From the NCBI GenBank assembly GCA_002344055.1, contig DDTH01000018.1:219-64218 (forward strand): a stretch of DNA of 64,000 nucleotides. The letters are read 5' to 3'. The notes under the pieces were generated by a model. It searched no databases. It was not told the origin of the DNA and saw nothing but the letters and a program-made list of their open reading frames with translations. Positions 45,775 through 54,246 of the stretch are shown here, piece after piece. Source of the DNA: Sphingomonadales bacterium UBA2369 (GTDB taxonomy: Bacteria; Pseudomonadota; Alphaproteobacteria; Sphingomonadales; Sphingomonadaceae). Within the stretch, counting starts at the first letter, position 1. Each line of letters opens with the position of its first letter. The translations under genes and the position numbers were made by a program.

Positions 45775-46788
45775 ATGTACGAACTCGCCCTTCCCCTGCT
45801 GATCGGCCTGATCGCCGCGGCCTTGCTGTTCGACTTCCTGAACGGGCTGCACGACGCGGCCAATTCGATCGCGACGGTGGTGGCGACGCGGCTGTTGAGC
45901 CCGGTAACGGCGGTGATCTTCGCCGCCTTCTTCAACTTCGCCGCCTACTTCCTCGCACTCGCCTTTCCCGGCCTGCAGAAGGTCGCGGAGACGATCGGCA
46001 AGGGGCTGATCGACCAGGACGTGGTCACGCCCTCGGTGATCTTCGGCGCGCTCTGCGGGGCGATGTTCTGGAATGTGCTGACCTGGCTGAAGGGCATCCC
46101 GTCCTCCAGCAGCCATGCGCTGATCGGCGGGCTGATCGGCGCGGCGATGGCGCATTCGGGACTCAACCATATCCAGTGGAGCGGGCTGAACCTGACCCTG
46201 CTGGCGATCGTGCTGTCGCCCCTGCTCGGCATGATCCTGGCGATGACGATAATGCTGGTAAGCAGCTGGGCGATGCGCCGCTCCACGGCCGCCCGCGCCG
46301 AGCGGAGCTTCCGGGTGCTGCACCTGATTTCCTCGGCCTGCTATTCGGTCAGCCACGGCCTGAACGACGCCCAGAAGACGATGGGGATCATCGCCATCCT
46401 GCTCTATTCGACCGGCCGGCTGGGCGGCGAATTCCATGTGCCGCACTGGGTCGCCGTGTCCTGCTACGTGGCGATCGCGCTCGGCACTTTGTGCGGCGGG
46501 TGGCGGATCATCGAGACGATGGGATCGCGCATCACCCGCCTGTCTCAGCATCAGGGCTTCAGCGCCTCGCTGGGCGGCTCGGGCGTGGTGTTCGGCGCCT
46601 CGCTGATGGGTATTCCGGTGTCGACCACGCACACGATCACCGGCGCGATCGTCGGCTCGGGCGCGGCGCGGCGGGCATCGGCGGTGCGCTGGAGCGTCGC
46701 CGGGCGCGTGGTGATCGCGTGGATCATCACCATCCCGGCCTCGGCAGCGGTCGGAGCGTTGTTTTACTATCTGACGGTGATCTTCTGA
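45775..46788 (+). CDS. pit: Inorganic phosphate transporter, Pit family
   Basis: This 337-residue low-affinity phosphate/H+ or metal-phosphate carrier has both inverted Pit signatures: DFLNGLHDAANSIATVVATR near the start and CYSVSHGLNDAQKTMGIIA in the second half. GVVFGASLMGIPVSTTHTITGAI is also typical. There are about ten membrane segments. It starts 15 bases after the NUDIX-DUF47 gene and is almost certainly co-transcribed. DUF47 is thought to control or assemble the transporter. Confidence 0.95.
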   Translation: MYELALPLLIGLIAAALLFDFLNGLHDAANSIATVVATRLLSPVTAVIFAAFFNFAAYFLALAFPGLQKVAETIGKGLIDQDVVTPSVIFGALCGAMFWNVLTWLKGIPSSSSHALIGGLIGAAMAHSGLNHIQWSGLNLTLLAIVLSPLLGMILAMTIMLVSSWAMRRSTAARAERSFRVLHLISSACYSVSHGLNDAQKTMGIIAILLYSTGRLGGEFHVPHWVAVSCYVAIALGTLCGGWRIIETMGSRITRLSQHQGFSASLGGSGVVFGASLMGIPVSTTHTITGAIVGSGAARRASAVRWSVAGRVVIAWIITIPASAAVGALFYYLTVIF

Positions 46789-46848
46789 TCTTCCTTACGC
46801 CGCCCGGCGCGGCTAGCTGCGATCCGATCGTTCAGCCGAGGAATTGAC

Positions 46849-47961
46849 ATGAAGACCCGCGCCGCCGTCGCCTTTGAAGCCAAGAAGCCGCTGGAGATCG
46901 TCGAACTCGACCTGGAAGGACCGAAGGCGGGCGAGGTGCTGGTCGAGATCATGGCGACGGGCATCTGCCACACCGACGCTTACACGCTCGACGGGTTCGA
47001 CAGCGAGGGCATCTTCCCCAGCGTTCTGGGGCATGAGGGCGCTGGCGTGGTGCGCGAGGTTGGTGCCGGTGTGACCAGCGTCGCGCCGGGCGACCATGTC
47101 ATCCCGCTCTACACCCCCGAATGCCGCCAGTGTAAGTCGTGCCTCAGCGGCAAAACCAACCTCTGCACCGCGATCCGCGCGACGCAGGGCAAAGGACTGA
47201 TGCCCGACGGCACCAGCCGCTTCAGCTACAAGGGCCAGACCATCTATCATTATATGGGCTGCTCGACCTTCTCGAACTTCACCGTGCTGCCCGAGATCGC
47301 GGTCGCGAAGATCCGCGAGGACGCGCCGTTCCAGTCGAGCTGCTATATCGGCTGCGGCGTCACCACCGGCGTCGGCGCGGTGATCAACACCGCCAAGGTG
47401 CAGGTGGGCGACAATATCGTCGTGTTCGGGCTGGGCGGGATCGGCCTGAACGTGATCCAGGGCGCGCGGCTGGCGGGTGCGGACAGGATCATCGGCGTCG
47501 ACATCAACCCGGACCGCGAGGAATGGGGCCGCAAGTTCGGCATGACCGAATTCCTGAATTCGAAGGGCATGAGCCGCGAGGATGTCGTCGCGGCGATCGT
47601 GCAGATGACCGACGGCGGCGCCGATTACACGTTCGACGCGACCGGCAACACCGAGGTGATGCGGATCGCGCTGGAGGCGTGCCATCGCGGCTGGGGCACC
47701 TCGATCATCATCGGCGTGGCGGAAGCCGGCAAGGAAATCGCGACGCGTCCGTTTCAGCTTGTCACCGGGCGCAACTGGCGCGGCACCGCCTTCGGCGGCG
47801 CCAAAGGGCGCACCGACGTGCCGAAGATCGTCGACATGTACATGACCGGCAAGATCGAGATCGACCCCATGATCACGCACGTCATGGGGCTGGAGGAGAT
47901 CAACAAGGGCTTCGACCTGATGCATGCGGGGGAAAGCATCCGCAGCGTCGTGGTTTATTGA
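46849..47961 (+). CDS. frmA: S-(hydroxymethyl)glutathione dehydrogenase (class III ADH)
   Basis: This 370-residue zinc enzyme oxidises the formaldehyde-glutathione adduct to S-formylglutathione with NAD. It keeps the catalytic zinc motif TGICHTDAYTLDG, GHEGAGVV, the four-cysteine structural zinc loop CRQCKSCLSGKTNLC and the cofactor motif GLGGIGLNVIQG. Length and motifs are nearly invariant in the family. GAGGA precedes the ATG. It begins an operon with cupin, VOC and S-formylglutathione hydrolase genes. Confidence 0.96.
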   Translation: MKTRAAVAFEAKKPLEIVELDLEGPKAGEVLVEIMATGICHTDAYTLDGFDSEGIFPSVLGHEGAGVVREVGAGVTSVAPGDHVIPLYTPECRQCKSCLSGKTNLCTAIRATQGKGLMPDGTSRFSYKGQTIYHYMGCSTFSNFTVLPEIAVAKIREDAPFQSSCYIGCGVTTGVGAVINTAKVQVGDNIVVFGLGGIGLNVIQGARLAGADRIIGVDINPDREEWGRKFGMTEFLNSKGMSREDVVAAIVQMTDGGADYTFDATGNTEVMRIALEACHRGWGTSIIIGVAEAGKEIATRPFQLVTGRNWRGTAFGGAKGRTDVPKIVDMYMTGKIEIDPMITHVMGLEEINKGFDLMHAGESIRSVVVY

Positions 47962-48317
47962 TGCCCGAGAAGGTCAACATCGCCGCGAAGCTGGAGAGTT
48001 TCTCCGATCATTGGGCGCCACGCATCGTCGCGCGCTACAACGACAATGAAGTGCGGCTGGTGCGGGTCGAGGGCGAGTTCATCTGGCACAAGCATGACGA
48101 GACGGATGAGCTGTTCCTCGTGCTCGAGGGCGAACTCGACATGGAATTTCGCGACAAGATCGTCGCGCTGGCGCCGGGCGAACTGATCGTGGTGCCGCGC
48201 GGCACCGAGCATCGCCCATGCGCGCGAAAGGGCGAGGTGAAATTGCTGCTGATGGACCCGCGCGACATGCCCAATACCGGCGATCCGGAGACCGCGACCG
48301 TCGCGGTCGAAATCTGA
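47961..48317 (+). CDS. Cupin-domain protein
   Basis: This 118-residue single cupin has metal ligands in WHKHDETDELFLVLEG (His-His-Glu) and VVPRGTEHRPCA (second His). Its ATG overlaps the frmA stop (TGATG), so it is translationally coupled. The reaction is unknown. In this operon it may act on a formaldehyde adduct or signal, but that is inference. Confidence 0.85.
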   Translation: MPEKVNIAAKLESFSDHWAPRIVARYNDNEVRLVRVEGEFIWHKHDETDELFLVLEGELDMEFRDKIVALAPGELIVVPRGTEHRPCARKGEVKLLLMDPRDMPNTGDPETATVAVEI

Positions 48318-48331
48318 GGAAGGAGAGCGAG

Positions 48332-48730
48332 ATGTTCAATCACATCATGGTCGGCACGAGCGACATCGAGAAGTCGAAGAGCTTCTACGACGCGGTGCTG
48401 GGGACGCTGGGCTTCGAGGGGGAGCCGCTGCCGCACACCGCGGCAACCGGGCACAAGCGGCTCTTCTACCGGCACAATGGCGGCACGCTCTGCCTGTCCG
48501 AACCGATCAATAATGAGCCGGCAAGCGCCGCCAATGGCGCGACGATCGGCTTCAAGTGCGACAGCCCGGAACAGGTCGCGAGATTCCATGACGTGGCGGT
48601 CGCCAATGGCGGCACCTCGATCGAGGACCCGCCCGGGCCGCGCGACGGCGGCGCGCTCGGCACCATGCATCTGAGCTATGTCCGCGATCCGGACGGCCAC
48701 AAGCTCTGCGCGATCCACCGCGCCGGCTGA
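48332..48730 (+). CDS. VOC-family (glyoxalase-like) protein
   Basis: This 132-residue protein has two beta-alpha-beta-beta-beta modules of the vicinal-oxygen-chelate fold. It starts MFNHIMVGTSDIEKSKSFY (metal His4), and ends YVRDPDGHKLCAIHRAG with the late metal ligand. AGGAAGGAG precedes the ATG. It sits between the cupin and fghA genes in the formaldehyde operon. It could handle a glutathione conjugate, as glyoxalases do; not proven. Confidence 0.88.
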   Translation: MFNHIMVGTSDIEKSKSFYDAVLGTLGFEGEPLPHTAATGHKRLFYRHNGGTLCLSEPINNEPASAANGATIGFKCDSPEQVARFHDVAVANGGTSIEDPPGPRDGGALGTMHLSYVRDPDGHKLCAIHRAG

Positions 48731-48733
48731 GCC

Positions 48734-49576
48734 ATGGACACGATTTCCGTCAACCGCGCCTTTGGCGGCGTGCAGCATGTGGTGAAGCATGCGTCGGCAG
48801 CGACCGGCACGGACATGACGTTCAGCGTCTACGTACCGCCCCAGGCCGAGCATGGGCAGCCTTGTCCCGTGGTCTGGTATCTGTCGGGGCTGACCTGCAC
48901 GCACGCCAATGTCACCGACAAAGGCGAGTTTCGCGCCGCCTGTGCCGAGCTCGGCCTGATCCTCGTCGCGCCGGATACGAGCCCACGCGGCGAGGGCGTG
49001 CCGGACGATGCGGCGGGCGCCTATGATTTCGGGCTGGGCGCGGGCTTCTATGTCGATGCGAGGCAAAAGCCGTTCGACCGGCATTACCTTATGTATTCGT
49101 ACATCGTGGACGAATTGCCGGGCGTGGTCGCTTCGGCTTTTCCGGTCGATCTGGAGCGGCAGGGCATATTCGGCCATTCGATGGGCGGGCATGGCGCGCT
49201 GACGATCGCGCTGCGCAATCCGGGACGGTATCGCAGCGTCTCCGCCTTCGCGCCGATCGTGGCGCCGTCGCAGGTGCCGTGGGGCGAAAAGGCGCTGGGC
49301 GGCTATCTGGGGCCGGACCGGGCGGCCTGGCGGGCGCACGATGCGGTCGCGCTGATCGAGGATGGCGCGCGGGTGCCGGAATTGCTGGTCGATCAGGGCG
49401 AGGCGGACCAGTTTCTCGCCGAGCAATTGCGGCCTGAATTGCTCGCGGCCGCCTGTCGCGATGCGGACATTCCGCTGACGCTGAGGATGCAGCCCGGCTA
49501 CGATCACAGCTATTATTTCATCTCGACCTTCATGGCCGATCACCTGCGCTGGCACGCGGAGCGGTTGCGCGGCTAG
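48734..49576 (+). CDS. fghA: S-formylglutathione hydrolase
   Basis: This 280-residue alpha/beta hydrolase releases formate from S-formylglutathione, completing the pathway begun by frmA. The nucleophile motif is FGHSMGGHGALTIALRNP (Ser about 148). The family markers VWYLSGLTCTHANVTDKG and PGYDHSYYFISTFMADH, with the catalytic histidine, are present. It follows the VOC gene by 3 bases and ends with a 4-base overlap with moeA. Confidence 0.96.
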   Translation: MDTISVNRAFGGVQHVVKHASAATGTDMTFSVYVPPQAEHGQPCPVVWYLSGLTCTHANVTDKGEFRAACAELGLILVAPDTSPRGEGVPDDAAGAYDFGLGAGFYVDARQKPFDRHYLMYSYIVDELPGVVASAFPVDLERQGIFGHSMGGHGALTIALRNPGRYRSVSAFAPIVAPSQVPWGEKALGGYLGPDRAAWRAHDAVALIEDGARVPELLVDQGEADQFLAEQLRPELLAAACRDADIPLTLRMQPGYDHSYYFISTFMADHLRWHAERLRG

Positions 49577-50751
49577 AGGTCGAGAATCTCCACCTCTTCC
49601 CCTGCCGCGCGGGCGGGTTCGAGCGGGCGCTGGCGGATCAGCAGGTCGGCATCGGCGAAGCTGCGGTGGGCGCCGCTTTCCTGCCGTTCCAGCGATTCGG
49701 CGCCAGCCTCGGCCATTCGCGCGCGCGTGAAGGTTTCGCGGTCGCCGCAAGCCGGCAGCGGTGCCGCGAGCGGCAGCTTGCGCCAGCGTAGCGCCTCAGC
49801 CGGATCGCTGCCGCCGAGACCCGCGAGCAACGGCGCCAGGAACAAGCGCGCGGTGACCATCGCCGAAACCGGATTGCCCGGCAGGCCGAGGACGAGGCTG
49901 TCCCCTGCCCGGCCGAACCAGACCGGCTTGCCGGGCTTCATCCGCACCTTCGAGAAGATGCGTGTCATGCCGGCGGCGTCGAGTGCGGCCTGCGCGAAAT
50001 CCTTCTCGCCGACCGATGCGCCGCCAGTGACGACGATCACATCCGCCTTCGCCAGCGCCAGATCGACGGCGTAGAGGATGCGCGCCGGATCGTCGGGCAA
50101 ACGGTCGCGCAGCATGATCTCGCCGCCCTGCTCGGCGACCGCGGCCGCGATGCCGATCGACAGGCTGTCCGGCACCGCCTCCGCCGCGAAGCGCGCGGTG
50201 CCGGGCGCGACCAGTTCGTCCCCGGTTGCGAGGATGGCGACACGCGGGCGCCGCCAGACCTGGAGATGGGCGCGGTCGGCCCCGGCGGCGGCCAGCAGGA
50301 GGCGCGAATCCACGCGGCGCCCGGCCACGGCGAGCATGTCGCCCGCTGTGAAATCGGATGCGCGGCGGCGGATGAAAGGCGGATCGCCGGCGCTGGTGTT
50401 GAACCGGACAGCGTCGCCGTCGCGTGCGGCCTGTTCCTGGATGACGACGCGGTCGCAACCGTCCGGCACGGGCGCACCGGTGAAGATGCGAACGCACTCT
50501 CCGGCGCCGATTTCGCCAGCGAAGCCGCAGCCGGGGAAGGATTCGCCGGTCACGCGAAGGACCCCGCCAAGCTCCGCCTCGCGCACCGCATAACCATCCA
50601 TCACCGAGACGTCGGTGCGCGGCGCGTCGATCGCGGCGACCAACGGCGCCGCGAGCCGCCGGCCCGCGCCGGTCTCAAGCTTGATCTCTTCGGGCCCGAG
50701 CGGGCTGGCCTCCGCCAGGACGAGCGCCAGTGCTTCGTCGAACGAGATCAT
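49573..50751 (-). CDS. moeA: Molybdopterin molybdotransferase
   Basis: This 392-residue enzyme inserts molybdate into adenylylated molybdopterin. Family motifs are DVSVMDGYAV near the N-terminus, RIFTGAPVPDGCDRVVIQE, ILATGDELVAPG and VTGGASVGEKDF, then FGLPGNPVS-like LVLGLPGNPVSAMV. It begins on the ATGA overlap with the phosphotransferase gene. No other molybdenum-cofactor gene is in the window. Confidence 0.95.
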   Translation of the reverse strand: MISFDEALALVLAEASPLGPEEIKLETGAGRRLAAPLVAAIDAPRTDVSVMDGYAVREAELGGVLRVTGESFPGCGFAGEIGAGECVRIFTGAPVPDGCDRVVIQEQAARDGDAVRFNTSAGDPPFIRRRASDFTAGDMLAVAGRRVDSRLLLAAAGADRAHLQVWRRPRVAILATGDELVAPGTARFAAEAVPDSLSIGIAAAVAEQGGEIMLRDRLPDDPARILYAVDLALAKADVIVVTGGASVGEKDFAQAALDAAGMTRIFSKVRMKPGKPVWFGRAGDSLVLGLPGNPVSAMVTARLFLAPLLAGLGGSDPAEALRWRKLPLAAPLPACGDRETFTRARMAEAGAESLERQESGAHRSFADADLLIRQRPLEPARAAGEEVEILDL

Positions 50752-51779
50752 GCCCCGGCGCGCTGGGCGAAATGCCAGGCCGCGTCGGCGAGCATCGGCA
50801 CCCGCGCCGCCATCTGCTCGGCCTTGGCGCTGGAGGCGTTGCCGTCGAGGAAACGCTTCTTGATGCCCTGCACGATGCCGAGCAGGCGGAAGAGGTTGTA
50901 GGAGAAATACCAGTCGAGCTGCGGCACGCCGTCGCGGCCGGTGGCGGCGCAATAGAGCGCGACCGCCTCATCCATCGTGGGGATGCCGGCGGCGGCGCAA
51001 TCAAAGCCGGCCAGGCCCGCACCGCCATCGGCCTGCGGCATCACCCAGTTCATGGCGAGATAGGTGAAATCGGCCAGCGGATCGCCGAGCGTCGACAATT
51101 CCCAGTCCAGCACCGCCAGCACTTCGGGGCGGCCATCGGCGAAGATCAGATTGTCGATCCTGTAGTCGCCATGGATGATCGAGATCCGATCCTGCGCCGG
51201 CACGGTGCGGGGCAGGAATTCGATGAGCCGCTCCGCCTCCTCGATCCGCTCGGTCTCGGCAGCGCGATATTGCTTGGTCCAGCGGCCGACCTGCCGCTCG
51301 AAATAATTGCCCGGCGCGCCATAGTCGGCGAGGCCGAGTTCGGCCGGATCGTAGCTGTGCAGCCGCGCCAGCGTCGCGATCATAGTCTCGTAGACGGCTC
51401 GCCGGTCGTCCGGCGCCATGCCCGGCAGCCTGCCGTCCCAATGGGTCACGCCCTCGACCAGCGCCATCACGTAGAATGGCGCGCCGATCACCTCGGCATC
51501 CTCGCACAGCGCATAGGGGCGGGGCACCGGGAAGCCGGTCGGGTGCAGGGCCGCGATCAGCCTGTGCTCGCGTTCGACGGCATGCGCGGAAGGCAGGATC
51601 GCGCCGAATGGCTTGCGGCGCAGCACATAGGCGCCGCTGGCCGCGTCGAGGCGATAGGTCGGATTGGACTGGCCGCCGGGGAATTTGGTCAGCGCGGCCG
51701 GGCCGCGAAACCCGTCCACGTTCGCCTCCAGCCAGGGAATCAACCGGTCGAGATCCAGATCAGCCAAGCCCGCTCCCAT
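50748..51779 (-). CDS. APH-family phosphotransferase, ACAD10/11-like
   Basis: This 343-residue kinase-like protein has the nucleotide-binding start FPGGQSNPTYRL and YVLRRKPFG (catalytic lysine). Its catalytic loop is IIHGDYRIDNLIF and the metal motif VLDWELSTLGDP. The pattern matches proteins linked with acyl-CoA dehydrogenases in 4-hydroxy acid catabolism (ACAD10/11 N-terminal type) more than true aminoglycoside kinases. The ATG at 51779 gives the family start. Its stop overlaps moeA by 4 bases. Why it is paired with moeA is not clear. Confidence 0.9.
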   Translation of the reverse strand: MGAGLADLDLDRLIPWLEANVDGFRGPAALTKFPGGQSNPTYRLDAASGAYVLRRKPFGAILPSAHAVEREHRLIAALHPTGFPVPRPYALCEDAEVIGAPFYVMALVEGVTHWDGRLPGMAPDDRRAVYETMIATLARLHSYDPAELGLADYGAPGNYFERQVGRWTKQYRAAETERIEEAERLIEFLPRTVPAQDRISIIHGDYRIDNLIFADGRPEVLAVLDWELSTLGDPLADFTYLAMNWVMPQADGGAGLAGFDCAAAGIPTMDEAVALYCAATGRDGVPQLDWYFSYNLFRLLGIVQGIKKRFLDGNASSAKAEQMAARVPMLADAAWHFAQRAGA

Positions 51780-51838
51780 CCTTTTCTGTCGCTTCTGCCA
51801 GGCCGGCAGGCGTTCCGCCCGCCTCGCAACCGCTTCGT

Positions 51839-52843
51839 CTACCGCGCCATCGGCACGGCATCCGCCCCGTCGCGCTCCCACCGCCGCCGCACGATCTTCG
51901 CGGGCTGCAGGCGGGCATCGACGAGCGCCGTTTCATAATGCTCGCTGTCGCCGGAGATGCTGCGAATGTCGAGCGCGAACCAATCGGTGCGCACCCGCAC
52001 CTGCTGCTGCGCGTCCAGCGGCAGGGAGGCATCGGCGAACCCGCCATTGCGCCAGAATTCCACATTGTTGGCCCAGCCCGCCGCAGGGCGCGAGGCGAGC
52101 ACGCGCCGCACCTGCTCCTCGCTGAGTGCGCCGGGCGAAAGCATCGCGACCAGCAAGGCCTGATGCGGCAGCAGGGTGTTGACGTTGATCGGCGACAGAT
52201 CGCTGACCGGGAGCGCGCAGATGTGCGGACGAATGCGCGCGTAGATTGCAGGCGTCATGCCGGGCAGCACGCGCAGCTCGCTCACCTCGGCGAACAGGGT
52301 ATTGCCGGTCAGGAATGGCGGGGCGCCCTGCCCATAGGCCTGGTCCTCCGCGCCGCCGGGCGTGGCGACGACATCGCTGTCCGCCCAGTCGGCCGCGCCC
52401 TCGGCGATCCGCGTCGCCTCGGCCGGGGAGATGCCGGCAAGACGCATCAGGGTGACGAATTGCCCGACCCCGGACGGGCGGCGGCTGAGGCCGGAGCGCA
52501 CATCGCCCTGCACGACGCTGTTGATGTTGAAGCAATTGCCGCCGTCGCGGACGCGGGCCTCGATCAGGCCGCCGCCCGGCATCGGGATCGTCCGCGTCGC
52601 CCCGTTCCAGTTGCCGGTGAGCGTGGTCCGCGCGCGATCCTGCGTGATCAGATCGTCGACGATCAGGACCGCAAGCTGTTCGGCGCCCAGGGCCGCGAAG
52701 CGCGCCTGATCGAGCGAGGCGACATTGGCACTGACCGCCCGCGACAGGCGCAATTTCTCCAGCGCCGCGGCCGCGATCGCCCCGGTGATCGCCACCAGGA
52801 TCAGCACCGCCAGCAGGGCCGCGCCGCGCTCGCTCCTCTTCAT
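51839..52843 (-). CDS. gspK: Type II secretion minor pseudopilin GspK
   Basis: This 334-residue minor pseudopilin has a short basic leader (MKRSERG), then the hydrophobic helix AALLAVLILVAITGAIAAAALEKL. A large periplasmic domain follows with the marker SPINVNTLLPHQALLVAM. GspK caps the pseudopilus tip with GspI and GspJ. Unusually for a pseudopilin it lacks the Glu5, as is normal for GspK. It starts on the last bases of gspJ. It ends the minor-pseudopilin cluster. Confidence 0.93.
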   Translation of the reverse strand: MKRSERGAALLAVLILVAITGAIAAAALEKLRLSRAVSANVASLDQARFAALGAEQLAVLIVDDLITQDRARTTLTGNWNGATRTIPMPGGGLIEARVRDGGNCFNINSVVQGDVRSGLSRRPSGVGQFVTLMRLAGISPAEATRIAEGAADWADSDVVATPGGAEDQAYGQGAPPFLTGNTLFAEVSELRVLPGMTPAIYARIRPHICALPVSDLSPINVNTLLPHQALLVAMLSPGALSEEQVRRVLASRPAAGWANNVEFWRNGGFADASLPLDAQQQVRVRTDWFALDIRSISGDSEHYETALVDARLQPAKIVRRRWERDGADAVPMAR

Positions 52844-53439
52844 CGGCCGCTCCCGACCAGGAAAAGCTGCCGCACCGGGCCGAAGCGGGCGGAGGACACG
52901 GTCAGCTCCACCGCGACCGGCAGGTCGGCCGGATCCTCGGGCCGCCATGTCGCGTGCCATTCGCCCTCGCGGTCGCGGAAGCGCAACGCCGCCTGATCGA
53001 CCTGATCGATCAAGGTGGTTACGGACGCGGCGCCGCCGCCATCGACATGGGTGAAGCCGACGCGGATCAGCCGATTGTCCTGAAAGCGATATTCGACCCG
53101 CTGCAAGGATGCGCGCGGCGCCTGATCCGGATTGTCCCAGCCGCCGCGCACGAGCGTCATGATGCGCGGATCGCCCGCGCCGCCGCTGGCGAGGGCCGAC
53201 TGCTGCGCGCCGTCACCGCCGCGCCACGGGCGGGGCGCGGCCTGGGCAAGATCGCTGGTCAGCAGCCCGCTGGCCCGGCGGATCTCGCTCAATGTGGCGA
53301 GCTGACGATCGGTCATGTCCTGGCTGGTGACGCTGAACGACAGCAAGGCGACGCCGCCCGCAGTCAGCATCCCGAAGATGGCGAGCGCGATCAGCATCTC
53401 CACGAGGGTGAAGCCGGCACTTCTGGCGGGCATCCGCAT
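52840..53439 (-). CDS. gspJ: Type II secretion minor pseudopilin GspJ
   Basis: This 199-residue protein has the prepilin signal RSAGFTLVEMLIALAIFGML, cut after the glycine, and the conserved Glu5. The C-terminal domain contains YRFQDNRLIRVGF and ends in LFLVGSGR. It forms the pseudopilus tip with I and K. The ATG overlaps the gspI stop by one base, and its stop overlaps gspK by 4 bases. Confidence 0.93.
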   Translation of the reverse strand: MRMPARSAGFTLVEMLIALAIFGMLTAGGVALLSFSVTSQDMTDRQLATLSEIRRASGLLTSDLAQAAPRPWRGGDGAQQSALASGGAGDPRIMTLVRGGWDNPDQAPRASLQRVEYRFQDNRLIRVGFTHVDGGGAASVTTLIDQVDQAALRFRDREGEWHATWRPEDPADLPVAVELTVSSARFGPVRQLFLVGSGR

Positions 53440-53828
53440 CAGCCCGGCCTGAACAGGGTCAGGGTCGCGGCGCCGGTGCCCTGCTCGCCTTCGACCCGGA
53501 TGGTGATCAACTGGATGCGGGCCTCGGGCGATCGTTCCACGACCCGCGTCCAGCGCCATTGCCGGCCGGCATTGGTCAGCGCGCCGGTCTGGGTGCCGAA
53601 GGGCGGGGATTGCGGATCGGTCAGCACCTCCACCGCCAGATTGCGCGCCACCGTCTGGGCCAAAGCCTGCTCGGTCAGGCGCGCGCTGTTGGTCGCGGTC
53701 GCGCCGCCGAGGCGCAGCAAGGCCAGAGCGGCGAGGCTGAAGATGGCGAGCGCCACCAGCATCTCGATGAGCGTGAAGCCGGTTTCACGGCCCGCGCGGC
53801 GGTCAACGGCGGATGCGGATGACGCCAT
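53439..53828 (-). CDS. gspI: Type II secretion minor pseudopilin GspI
   Basis: This 129-residue protein has the prepilin site RETGFTLIEMLVALAIFSLA, about 16 residues in. It has the typical short GspI body, with ARNLAVEVLTDPQSPP and ITIRVEGEQG. It overlaps gspH by 26 bases and gspJ by one base, so the four pseudopilin genes are one transcript. Confidence 0.92.
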   Translation of the reverse strand: MASSASAVDRRAGRETGFTLIEMLVALAIFSLAALALLRLGGATATNSARLTEQALAQTVARNLAVEVLTDPQSPPFGTQTGALTNAGRQWRWTRVVERSPEARIQLITIRVEGEQGTGAATLTLFRPG

Positions 53829-54246
53829 CGCTGCCGATCACGATCTGGGCGCGCTCCTCGCCACGCCGCAAGGTGAGTTCGAGCGGTTCGGTGAGACCGG
53901 TCGCGTCAAACACGCTCCGCCCGCCGCGCCCGCCAATATCGGGGGTCGTGCCCTTCTCCCAGGCATAGCGCGCCGTCTCGCGCCAGGCGCCGCCGTCGCT
54001 GCGGGCGAAAACGTAACCGGCGGGATCGACCATCACGGAGGTCGAGCGGGAATCGATCATGGCGGTTTCCTGCGCCGCCCGGGCACGCGCCGCGAAACGC
54101 TCCGCTTCGACCCTGATGCCGCCATTGGCGTCGGGAATGGCGAGTATGGCCGCGGCCGAAAGAATGCCGATGATGGTGATGACGACGATCAGCTCGATGA
54201 GCGTGAAACCCGCCTCCCCTGCCCGCTTGCGACGCATCCGCGTCAC
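53803..54246 (-). CDS. gspH: Type II secretion minor pseudopilin GspH
   Basis: This 147-residue protein has the prepilin site GEAGFTLIELIVVITIIGIL and a GspH/FimT-like body (ARAAQETAMIDSRSTSVMV). It starts with GTG overlapping the gspC-like stop (GTGA); an ATG three codons later is also possible. It would link the pseudopilus tip to the main GspG fibre; gspG is not in the window. Confidence 0.92.
   Translation of the reverse strand: MTRMRRKRAGEAGFTLIELIVVITIIGILSAAAILAIPDANGGIRVEAERFAARARAAQETAMIDSRSTSVMVDPAGYVFARSDGGAWRETARYAWEKGTTPDIGGRGGRSVFDATGLTEPLELTLRRGEERAQIVIGSDGVIRIRR

Noticed and set aside
50748..51779. Aminoglycoside resistance gene
   Set aside because: The motifs fit the ACAD10/11-like branch linked to acyl-CoA metabolism, not resistance kinases.
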